From contig CAMLXE010000031.1 in NCBI GenBank assembly GCA_946490455.1, forward strand, positions 1-11,615: DNA of 11,615 nt, read 5' to 3'. Positions 6,174 to 11,615 of the stretch are shown piece after piece. The DNA comes from an uncultured Desulfovibrio sp. GTDB lineage: Bacteria > Desulfobacterota > Desulfovibrionia > Desulfovibrionales > Desulfovibrionaceae. The translations under genes and the position numbers were made by a program. The first letter of the stretch is position 1, and every line of letters starts with the position of its first letter. The notes beneath the pieces were generated by a model. It saw only the letters and a list, made by a program, of their open reading frames with translations. It had not been told where the DNA came from and searched no databases.

Positions 6174-6521
6174 ATGAGTCTTCCGATTCCTGCAATCACG
6201 GTTGGACTGCTCATTCTTTCCAACGTATTCATGACCTTTGCCTGGTATGGGCACCTGCGGTACAAGGCCTTGCCTCTGCTTGATGCTGTCGTCATCAGCT
6301 GGGGAATTGCCTTTTTTGAATATATGCTTCAGGTTCCTGCCAACCGGATAGGCTATGGCTACTTCAGTGCAGCCGAACTCAAGGCCATTCAGGAAATCAT
6401 TTCACTCTCCGTATTTGCCTTCTTCTCCACTCTGTATCTTGGTGAAGCGTTGCGCTGGAATCATTTCGTCGGCTTTCTGCTGATTGTTCTTGCGGCGTTC
6501 TTCATCTTCAAAAAGTGGTAG
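6174..6521 (+). CDS. DUF486 (DMT-superfamily-like) small membrane protein
   Basis: 115 residues with four hydrophobic segments (about 5-24, 34-53, 70-90 and 94-112). It matches the DUF486 family by its landmarks: SNVFMTFAWYGHLRY near the N terminus, FFEYMLQVPANRIGY in the middle and FKKW at the end. This family is distantly related to four-helix small multidrug resistance-type transporters. Its substrate is unknown, so no transport function should be assigned. The start has AAGGA seven bases upstream. It converges with queE with a 25-bp gap. The small hairpin CTGCG-TGTA-CGCAG at 6522-6535 lies just past its stop but lacks a T run. Confidence 0.88.
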   Translation: MSLPIPAITVGLLILSNVFMTFAWYGHLRYKALPLLDAVVISWGIAFFEYMLQVPANRIGYGYFSAAELKAIQEIISLSVFAFFSTLYLGEALRWNHFVGFLLIVLAAFFIFKKW

Positions 6522-6535
6522 CTGCGTGTACGCAG
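6522..6535. terminator. Possible weak bidirectional hairpin between convergent genes
   Basis: CTGCG (6522-6526), loop TGTA, CGCAG (6531-6535), starting at the base after the DUF486 stop and 11 bases beyond the queE stop on the other strand. The stem is only five pairs and there is no T tract, so its role as a terminator is uncertain. Confidence 0.3.
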
Positions 6536-6546
6536 TGTGTAACAAT

Positions 6547-7188
6547 CTAGCGCAGACCAATCCATTTGTGCGTTTGCAGGCCAAGGCTCCAGCGGGGATG
6601 ACTGAGGCAATACTCGATGCAGGCCTTTGTATTGGCTCTGTTACGGGCATTGTCACAGGGCTGCAGAATAAAGTGCTGAAAGTCCAGTGCGTCAAAATCC
6701 TCTGGTTGGCAGTTATCCTGGGGCCAGACGAGTTTCAGTTCGGAACCGGAGACCGTGACCAGAGGGTTGCCCGCCTTGGGGCTGACCGTAATCCAGTCCA
6801 GACCGGGAGGCAGGGGGAGCGTTCCGTTGGTTTCCACCCCAAGCTCAAAACCGAAACCGTGCAGAAGGGCAATGAGTTCTTCTGTAAGCTGAAGGGCTGG
6901 TTCCCCGCCTGTGAAGATGACGTAAGGCCGGCGTTCTCCATATGCACTCTGTGGAAGCGCGGGAAAAGTAGAGGCAATGGCCTTTGCCAGATCGGCGGCC
7001 TTTTCAAATTCCCCGGCATCGGCGCCCACAAAATCGGTGTCGCAGAAGGGACAGCGTGCCGAAGCTCTGTCTTCCGGACGCCCGGACCATAGATTGCAGC
7101 CGGAGAAACGGCAAAAGACGGCTGGCCGTCCCGCCTGTACCCCCTCTCCCTGAAGCGTATAGAACAATTCCTTGATTCTGAATTTCAT
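6547..7188 (-). CDS. queE: 7-carboxy-7-deazaguanine synthase
   Basis: Radical SAM enzyme that contracts 6-carboxytetrahydropterin to 7-carboxy-7-deazaguanine, the step before QueC in preQ0/queuosine synthesis. 213 residues. The N terminus KELFYTLQGEGVQAGRPAVF (7-26) is typical of QueE. The cluster cysteines are C31, C46 and C49, spaced CX14CX2C, instead of the CX3CX2C of most radical SAM proteins; this longer spacing is known in one QueE subgroup. GGEPALQ (94-100) is the SAM-binding GGE motif, and the C terminus ends LQTHKWIGLR, also family-typical. It starts 31 bp after the queC stop on the same strand, so the two are probably co-transcribed. The ribosome binding site (GGGAA) is modest. queD and folE are not in the window. 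Confidence 0.95.
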   Translation of the reverse strand: MKFRIKELFYTLQGEGVQAGRPAVFCRFSGCNLWSGRPEDRASARCPFCDTDFVGADAGEFEKAADLAKAIASTFPALPQSAYGERRPYVIFTGGEPALQLTEELIALLHGFGFELGVETNGTLPLPPGLDWITVSPKAGNPLVTVSGSELKLVWPQDNCQPEDFDALDFQHFILQPCDNARNRANTKACIEYCLSHPRWSLGLQTHKWIGLR

Positions 7189-7219
7189 GCTGTTCCCATT
7201 TCAATGAGCTGAAAATTGT

Positions 7220-7972
7220 TCAGAAAGAAGAAAGCCCGTTCCGAGCCGCTTCCCCCTTTCCTGCATATTGCTTCCATCCCTGTGCGCGGAGCCGGCATGC
7301 AGGGCATTCTCCACACCCATAACCCCAGTCATGCAGGACGCTGCGATCTCCAAGATAGCAGGTATGAGTAACCGTACGCACAAGTTCTACAAAATGTTTT
7401 CCCCCTTCCTGCTCTGCAAGTTCCCATGTCTGAGCCTTGTTTCTCCACATGAGAGGAGTGTGTACCACAAAGTGGGAGTCCATTCCGATGTTCAGAGCAA
7501 TCTGCATTGCCTTGATGGCATCATCACGACAGTCCGGGTAGCCGGAAAAGTCTGTTTCACATACGCCCATGACCAGATTGCGAATCCCCTTGCGCCATGC
7601 CAGTGCGGCTGCGGAGGTAAGAAAGATCAGATTGCGTCCGGGAACAAAGGTATTGGGGATTCCCTTTTCGTTGAATTCGATTTCCATGTTGCTGGTCATG
7701 GCCGTTTTGCCAATCTGATCAAACAGGCCGATGGAGAGCTGCGTATCCTCTTTGAGATGCTCGGCCCAGGCGACTGGAAGCTCACTGTCTGAACCGATGG
7801 CGGCAAGCATGTTGCTTCGGCATTCCATTTCCACATGATGCCGTTGCCCATAGTCGAAACCAAGTGTGAAGATATGACGAAAACGATTGAGTGCCCACCC
7901 GAGACAGGTTGCAGAATCCTGTCCGCCAGAAAAAATGACCAGAGCAGATTCGGAGAATGTATTGTCAGGCAT
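7220..7972 (-). CDS. queC: 7-cyano-7-deazaguanine (preQ0) synthase
   Basis: ATP-dependent conversion of 7-carboxy-7-deazaguanine and ammonia to preQ0, using the QueE product. 250 residues. The PP-loop SGGQDSATCLGWAL (15-28) binds ATP. The middle shows the family pattern NTFVPGRNLIFL (107-118). The zinc site near the C terminus is C205, C220, C223 and C226 (CGECPACRLR). The start MPDNTFSESALVIFSGG has AGGA seven bases upstream. queC leads the queC-queE pair and is divergent from glmU. I looked for a preQ1 riboswitch upstream and did not see one. Confidence 0.96.
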   Translation of the reverse strand: MPDNTFSESALVIFSGGQDSATCLGWALNRFRHIFTLGFDYGQRHHVEMECRSNMLAAIGSDSELPVAWAEHLKEDTQLSIGLFDQIGKTAMTSNMEIEFNEKGIPNTFVPGRNLIFLTSAAALAWRKGIRNLVMGVCETDFSGYPDCRDDAIKAMQIALNIGMDSHFVVHTPLMWRNKAQTWELAEQEGGKHFVELVRTVTHTCYLGDRSVLHDWGYGCGECPACRLRAQGWKQYAGKGEAARNGLSSF

Positions 7973-8171
7973 GAGAACGTCCTGGGTTATGTATACGATT
8001 GTTCGGAGGTTCTGTGGATGGGCATGTTGCTATCGCAGAGCATGGGAACTTGTAAAGGTGCTGGCTGTAGCTTAGGGTAGGGAACGACCTGTTCGGATCC
8101 GGAGCCACTCTCCCGTATTATGGGGCAACACTGCCGGACCACTACACACTTCAAGAATCCGAGAGGAAGCT
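7973..8171. promoter_or_regulatory. Shared upstream region of queC and glmU
   Basis: 199 bp between divergent starts. For glmU a possible promoter is TTGTAA (8050-8055), a 17-base spacer, then TAGGGT, which is weak; TATTAT (8116-8121) is another possible -10. The glmU side also contains inverted segments TCCGG...CCGGA and CTCCC...GGGG that could fold in the leader. For queC, TATACA close to its start could be a -10 but no good -35 goes with it. No riboswitch or RNA gene was recognised. Confidence 0.3.
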
Positions 8172-9533
8172 ATGTTCCAATCCATTTGCGCCCTGATTCT
8201 GGCTGCCGGAAAAGGTACTCGTATGCATTCCAGAAAGCCCAAGGTCCTGCATACCATACTTGGAGAACCTCTGCTCGGGCATGTGGCCGCCGCACTGCGT
8301 CCTTTGTTTGGTGAGAATGTATGGGCTGTCATAGGTCATGAGGCGCAGATGGTGCGTGATACCTTTGCGGAACATTCTCTGCGTTTTGTGGAACAGACAG
8401 AACAGCTTGGAACGGGGCATGCCCTCATGGTGGCTCTTCCCGAATTGCGCGCAGCCGGCATGAAGCGTGTTCTCGTTGTTAATGGGGATACGCCGCTGAT
8501 TACGACAGAAAGCATGGAGCAGTTCCTCCATGAAGCCGAGGGAGCGGCGCTTTCCGTTGCAACATTGCAGCTTGCCGAACCGGGGGCCTATGGACGTATT
8601 GTTCGCCGTGATGGCAATCTGGCGGCCATTGTGGAAGCCAAGGATTTTGATGAAGTGCAGCATGGGATGCCTACCGGGGAAATCAATGCCGGCATTTATG
8701 CCCTTGATCTGGATGTTGCAGAAAGGCTGCTGCCGCGTCTGAACAATAAAAACAAAAGCGGGGAATACTATATTACGGATCTCGTGGGGCTTGCCGTCGA
8801 GGATGGACTGCCTGTCCGCGGTGTGTGCTGCGGTGACGATCCCAATCTGCTTGGCATCAATAATCCAGTAGAACTCGCGCGTTCGGAGGAGTTACGGCGT
8901 GCGGCCATTGTGGAGAGCTGTCTCGCTTCTGGCGTGGTCATTCACGCTCCGGATTCCGTGCGCATTGGACCTGATGTGGTTGTGGAACCCGGGGCAGAGC
9001 TGTATGGACCCTGTGAACTGTATGGCAAGACGCATATCGCCGCAGGGGCACTCGTTGAATCCAATTGTCGGATTGAAGACAGTCGGATCGGCGCCTGGAC
9101 GATAGTACATTCCTTTTCCTGTCTTGATCATGCTGAAGTCGGTGAAGATTGCCTTGTCGGTCCGTTTGCCCGCCTGCGTCCCGGAGCTGTGATGGAGAAT
9201 GGGTCACATGTGGGGAATTTTGTGGAAATGAAAAAGGCCCGGCTTGGAGAAGGGGCCAAGGCCAATCATCTGACCTATCTCGGCGATGCCGAAATCGGAG
9301 CACGAACCAATATTGGAGCCGGAACCATTACCTGCAATTATGACGGAGTACACAAGTCCAAAACCACCATTGGTGAGCATGCGTTCATTGGCAGCAATAC
9401 CTCTCTGGTCGCTCCGGTGACAATAGGGCGCGAGGCTGTTGTGGGCGCTGGATCGGTGATCACCAAGGAAGTTCCTGAAGGGATGCTGAGCGTTGCCCGG
9501 GGCAAGCAGAAAAATTTCCCCCGCCGCAGCTAG
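8172..9533 (+). CDS. glmU: Bifunctional GlcN-1-P acetyltransferase / GlcNAc-1-P uridyltransferase
   Basis: Makes UDP-GlcNAc, the substrate of MurA and of lipid A synthesis, in two steps on one cytoplasmic trimeric protein. 453 residues (E. coli 456). The N-terminal nucleotidyltransferase domain (1 to about 230) shows LILAAGKGTRMHSRKPKVL (8-26), EQLGTGHA (77-84), the metal Asp in NGDTPL (D106), YGRIV (140-144) and EINAGIY (170-176). The C-terminal left-handed beta helix has hexapeptide repeats from about 260. Its acetyltransferase residues are visible: R336 in FARLRPG, K354, H366 in KANHLTYLGD (the catalytic base, equivalent to H363 in E. coli), Y369 and N380. The start has GAGAGGA upstream. 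It stands alone on its strand before a 304-bp gap, so it is probably its own transcription unit. Confidence 0.97.
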   Translation: MFQSICALILAAGKGTRMHSRKPKVLHTILGEPLLGHVAAALRPLFGENVWAVIGHEAQMVRDTFAEHSLRFVEQTEQLGTGHALMVALPELRAAGMKRVLVVNGDTPLITTESMEQFLHEAEGAALSVATLQLAEPGAYGRIVRRDGNLAAIVEAKDFDEVQHGMPTGEINAGIYALDLDVAERLLPRLNNKNKSGEYYITDLVGLAVEDGLPVRGVCCGDDPNLLGINNPVELARSEELRRAAIVESCLASGVVIHAPDSVRIGPDVVVEPGAELYGPCELYGKTHIAAGALVESNCRIEDSRIGAWTIVHSFSCLDHAEVGEDCLVGPFARLRPGAVMENGSHVGNFVEMKKARLGEGAKANHLTYLGDAEIGARTNIGAGTITCNYDGVHKSKTTIGEHAFIGSNTSLVAPVTIGREAVVGAGSVITKEVPEGMLSVARGKQKNFPRRS

Positions 9534-9837
9534 AGAGGAAAGAGCCGTTTTGGATGACAGCTCCCCGTATCTTTTGGAAATGTCATTGATTCAAAGGTGA
9601 TGTGCCATATTGAAAGCTGTGGCGAGGGTGAAGATATTTTGTGGAGCCTCTTGAAGATTGCCGGACTTTTGGATAGAAAGAAATCAAGGTCATGAGGGAA
9701 AATACCTTCTCCTGAAGCAGATCTGACTGCCCTGCGAACCACGCCGTCGGGCAGATATTTTCAGAAAAACGTGGTTGGAAAGACACAAACGTACCATCAA
9801 TCTTGCCATGACAAGGCAAAAAGAGTAGAGTTTACAT
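9534..9837. other. 304-bp gap between glmU and the ZapB-like gene
   Basis: No convincing gene. On the plus strand a 31-codon frame starts at 9600 but has no usable ribosome binding site. Minus-strand frames across it look like chance. Structural signs are a 6-bp stem CTGCCC / GGGCAG (9727-9732, 9749-9754) followed by ATATTTTC, a possible weak terminator, and a near-palindrome TTGCCATGACAAGGCAA (9803-9819). TTGCCA with TAGAGT 17 bases later (9826-9831) resembles a promoter but would start transcription at or beside the next ATG. Confidence 0.4.
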
Positions 9838-10062
9838 ATGGAACTTCTGGATCTGTTGGAAACCCGTGTGGTTGAACTTCTGGGGCAGATTGATTCTCTG
9901 CGCGAGCAAAATCGGACGTTGCAGGAGCAGAATGCCACTCTTGGCGAAGAAAACCGTGCCCTGAAGGAGTCCCTGGATCAGGAGCTGCGTATCAAGGAAG
10001 AGGTCAACGGCCGTATCAATACGGTGCTTTCGACCATTCATGAGTTTACGGGCGAAGCATAA
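9838..10062 (+). CDS. zapB: ZapB-like coiled-coil cell division protein
   Basis: 74 residues, almost entirely a predicted coiled coil. A leucine-rich start (MELLDLLETRVVELLGQIDSLREQN) leads into Q/N/E-rich heptads (about 5-58) and a short non-helical tail ending HEFTGEA. Size and composition fit the ZapB-like proteins encoded directly in front of zapA in this bacterial group. In E. coli ZapB links ZapA, bound to FtsZ, to other division components. The assignment rests mostly on position and coiled-coil form, since such short sequences carry few diagnostic residues. The ribosome binding site is weak (GAG-rich). The stop codon lies inside a small hairpin (10049-10067), and zapA begins 11 bases later. 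Confidence 0.72.
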   Translation: MELLDLLETRVVELLGQIDSLREQNRTLQEQNATLGEENRALKESLDQELRIKEEVNGRINTVLSTIHEFTGEA

Positions 10063-10067
10063 GCCCG
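10049..10067 (+). promoter_or_regulatory. Hairpin over the ZapB-like stop codon, in front of zapA
   Basis: CGGGC (10049-10053) pairs with GCCCG (10063-10067) across the TAA at 10060-10062. It occupies the place where a ribosome binding site for zapA would be expected, and none is seen. A ribosome finishing the upstream gene would melt it, which fits translational coupling; that role is inference. Confidence 0.4.
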
Positions 10068-10073
10068 TTCCTG

Positions 10074-10337
10074 ATGAACAGTTTCCAGCTCAATGTCCTG
10101 GGTATGGACGTATCCTTCCGATCAGATGCTGATCCCGATCGGGTGGAGCGTGCGCAGGACTTTGTAGAAAAGCAGTATGAAAAATTGAAAAACCACGGAG
10201 GACAGTTCGGCAAGGAGCGCTTGCTGACACTTCTGGTTTTGGGAATTGCAGACGACTTGTTGCAGACACAGCAGCGACTTGAAGGCGTAGAAAAACGTCT
10301 TGATGATCTGTTGAAGCTTATAGAGAAAGTGGATTGA
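10074..10337 (+). CDS. zapA: Cell division protein ZapA
   Basis: 87 residues. ZapA binds FtsZ, cross-links its filaments and stabilises the Z ring at midcell. The N-terminal globular part shows FQLNVLGMDVSFRSDADPDRV (4-24), the usual ZapA opening, then the helix VERAQDFVEKQYEKLK. The C-terminal part, LLTLLVLGIADDLLQTQQRL (50-69) onward, is the long dimer coiled coil. The start at 10074 is fixed by family alignment, yet it has no Shine-Dalgarno sequence; it lies 11 bp after the upstream stop, so translation is probably coupled. The 6S RNA gene follows directly, an arrangement also known from E. coli (zapA-ssrS). The last codons contain one copy of a 13-bp direct repeat whose second copy covers the zapA stop. 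Confidence 0.93.
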   Translation: MNSFQLNVLGMDVSFRSDADPDRVERAQDFVEKQYEKLKNHGGQFGKERLLTLLVLGIADDLLQTQQRLEGVEKRLDDLLKLIEKVD

Positions 10338-10347
10338 TCTGTTGAAG
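10304..10347 (+). repeat. 13-bp direct repeat flanking the zapA stop, just before 6S RNA
   Basis: TGATCTGTTGAAG occurs perfectly at 10304-10316 (inside the last codons of zapA) and at 10335-10347 (starting with the zapA TGA stop), 31 bp apart. The first TTGAAG could act as a -35 element for 6S RNA transcription (17 bases to TTGATC), but that -10 is poor. Confidence 0.6.
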
Positions 10348-10350
10348 AAA

Positions 10351-10536
10351 TTGTTCCCTGGAGCGTGCGTGATCCCGTTATTGGTGCTGACCTCACAAGC
10401 ATTAAGAATGGGAGCCCATGCGGCAGATCGGTGTGCATGCCCGGCATGTCGGGAAGTCTGAAGATCTGCCCTCGGTTCCCCCCTGGGTAACCAGGTTTTG
10501 CACTGGTACCGGACACGGCGCTTTGGGGACTTTTTT
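10351..10536 (+). ncRNA. ssrS: 6S RNA
   Basis: About 185 nt, the size of known 6S RNAs. 6S RNA mimics an open promoter and traps the housekeeping RNA polymerase in slow or stationary growth. The closing stem pairs GTTCCC-GGAGCG (10353-10365, one bulged T) with CGCTTTGGGGAC (10519-10530), and a T run (10531-10536) follows as terminator. A perfect 8-bp arm GGCAGATC / GATCTGCC (10422-10429, 10463-10470) carries the apical region, where GTGTGCATGCCCGGC resembles the GGTGAGCATGCTCGG stretch of E. coli 6S RNA. The small hairpin CCTGG-GTAA-CCAGG (10482-10495) lies on the 3' side of the central bubble. Position directly after zapA supports the call. Exact ends are estimates from the stem. Confidence 0.9.
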
Positions 10537-10539
10537 CTG

Positions 10540-10584
10540 CCGAATTCTCTTTCGGCCTGTAGCAGGCCTGCTCCGTCGAGGAGC
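10540..10584 (+). repeat. Three consecutive small stem-loops after 6S RNA
   Basis: CCGAA-TTCTCT-TTCGG (10540-10555), GGCCTG-TAG-CAGGCC (10554-10568) and GCTCC-GTCGA-GGAGC (10570-10584) stand almost end to end. The first two share two bases, so they cannot both be complete at once. They lie between the 6S terminator and rny. They could be a backup terminator, a processing signal or the start of the rny leader; none has a T run. Confidence 0.5.
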
Positions 10585-10702
10585 GGAGCGTGTTCTCCTT
10601 CCCTCTTTCAGAAGCCTTCTTCCGTATCCTTTATGGTGAACGCCGGGTTCGGCGGTATGAAGCAACGGGTTTGGCCCGATAACATAATGTGAGAGGGGAC
10701 GG

Positions 10703-11615
10703 ATGGATATTACTATTTGGGGCTACGTTGTCGTGGCCATCCTTGCCGGCATGGGTGTCGGCTTCTACCTGAACAAATATCTCAATACCAAGCGCATTGG
10801 TGATGCCAGTGAGCTTGCCACGCGCATTGTTGAAGAGTCGCGCAAGGAAGCGCAGGCCCAGAAAAAGGAAATTCTGCTTCAGGGGCAGGATGAACTTTTC
10901 AATCAGAAGCGTGAGCTTGAGCTGGAATTTAAGGAGCGCGAACGGGAACTCAAGCTTCGCGACCGTAAATTGCAGGAACAGGGCGAACGACTTGAGGAAA
11001 AGCTGGAAAAGGCCACTGAAAAGGAGCATGAGCTTCTGAGCGTGGAAAAGGATCTCTCCAAGAAGGAACGCAAGATTGCGGAACTGGAAGAGACTCTGAA
11101 TGAGCGCATTCAGGAACAGGAACGTCGGTTGCAGGAAGTGTCGGGGCTGACTGCAGACGAGGCAAGACAGCGCCTGTTCGCTGAAATAGAATCCCGGACA
11201 CGCCATGAAGCCGCTCGCATGATGCGTCTTATTGAGGCGGAAGCCAAAGAAACCGCTGATCGCAAGGCCAAGGAAATTATTGCCTGTTCCATCCAGCGGT
11301 ATGCCGGTGACTATGTGAGCGAACACACGGTTACGGCCGTAACCCTGCCCAGCGAAGATATGAAGGGTCGAATTATCGGTCGCGAGGGCAGAAACATTCG
11401 CGCCCTTGAAGCGGCAACCGGAGTGGATCTGATCATTGACGACACACCGGAAACCGTCATTCTTTCTGCCTACAGCCCCCTGCGTCGTCAGGTTGCCAAA
11501 ATGGCTCTTGAGCGTCTCATACAGGACGGGCGCATTCATCCTGCGCGTATTGAAGATGTGGTCCACAAGTGTGAACAGGAACTTGAGGTTCAGATTCGTG
11601 AAGTTGGTGAGCAGG
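10703..11615 (+). CDS. rny: Ribonuclease Y, 5' part
   Basis: Membrane-anchored endoribonuclease that starts mRNA decay and processing. The ATG at 10703 has AGGGG five bases upstream and opens a frame of 304 codons to the window edge; full RNase Y has about 515-520 residues. It has a single N-terminal membrane anchor (IWGYVVVAILAGMGVGFYL, 5-23), then a long charged coiled coil (about 35-150, very rich in E, K, R and Q). The conserved region SGLTADEARQRLFAEIESR (147-165) follows, then the KH RNA-binding domain with the GRIIGREGRNIRALEAATG loop (222-240) and LIIDDTP. The catalytic HD domain lies past the right edge. Upstream are the 6S RNA and the tandem stem-loops; no clear promoter was seen between them. 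Confidence 0.96.
   Translation, partial: MDITIWGYVVVAILAGMGVGFYLNKYLNTKRIGDASELATRIVEESRKEAQAQKKEILLQGQDELFNQKRELELEFKERERELKLRDRKLQEQGERLEEKLEKATEKEHELLSVEKDLSKKERKIAELEETLNERIQEQERRLQEVSGLTADEARQRLFAEIESRTRHEAARMMRLIEAEAKETADRKAKEIIACSIQRYAGDYVSEHTVTAVTLPSEDMKGRIIGREGRNIRALEAATGVDLIIDDTPETVILSAYSPLRRQVAKMALERLIQDGRIHPARIEDVVHKCEQELEVQIREVGEQ

Noticed and set aside
7973..8171. Possible preQ1 riboswitch upstream of queC
   Set aside because: I looked for the small pseudoknot pattern with an A-rich tail near the queC start and did not find it on the minus strand.
9600..9695. 31-codon plus-strand frame (MCHIESCGEGEDILW...)
   Set aside because: It is too short to judge, and its AAGG lies almost on top of the ATG, so there is no usable ribosome binding site.
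9583..9938. Minus-strand open frames over the glmU-ZapB gap
   Set aside because: They cross into the ZapB-like gene antisense, have odd composition and no ribosome binding sites.
10631..11566. 311-codon minus-strand frame with leucine/phenylalanine-rich stretches
   Set aside because: It is the antisense shadow of rny; the charged coiled coil read backwards gives false hydrophobic runs. It also has no domain and no start signals.
1..11615. CRISPR array, toxin-antitoxin pair or defence system
   Set aside because: No regularly spaced repeats and no protein with nuclease, toxin or defence signatures other than housekeeping xth and rny.

Overview
The window looks like chromosomal DNA from a delta-type proteobacterium, most likely Desulfovibrionaceae. 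This rests on the core gene set and order: a glmU / ZapB-like / zapA / 6S RNA / rny block, a queC-queE pair, murA, xth and a tRNA-His. No rRNA or species marker is present, so the taxonomic placement is inference from gene content.

Layout. Positions 1-223 hold the 5' end of a minus-strand membrane protein. Positions 315-3532 form a visibly AT-rich accessory stretch, all on the minus strand: a MarR-type regulator, an acyl-CoA dehydrogenase gene, and an iron-sulfur-flavoprotein-like reductase. The acyl-CoA dehydrogenase gene is split by a complete 834-bp IS5-family insertion sequence (1235-2068), with 16-bp perfect terminal inverted repeats and a TA target duplication. Removing the element and one TA restores an uninterrupted 378-residue enzyme. 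Because the catalytic glutamate lies in the severed 69-residue tail, the truncated product should be inactive. A perfect 10-bp palindrome (TGTATATACA) occurs once in front of marR, inside its promoter, and once in front of the dehydrogenase gene. It is a good candidate for the operator of this MarR protein.

Positions 3761-8171 carry housekeeping genes. They are murA (minus) with its terminator, a plus-strand tRNA-His with its own promoter and terminator, and xth (exonuclease III, minus). Then come a small DUF486 membrane protein (plus) and the queC-queE pair for the 7-deazaguanine (queuosine) pathway (minus).

Positions 8172-11615 are all plus strand: glmU, a 304-bp gap, a ZapB-like coiled-coil gene, zapA, a 6S RNA gene with a T-run terminator, three consecutive small stem-loops, and the 5' two-thirds or so of rny (RNase Y), which runs off the right edge. 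MurA and GlmU both serve UDP-GlcNAc metabolism and peptidoglycan synthesis. ZapA and the ZapB-like protein serve the division ring.

I found no convincing undescribed multi-gene system. The most informative observations are the fresh, in-frame-reversible IS disruption of the dehydrogenase, the paired MarR operators, and the structured DNA around the 6S RNA gene.
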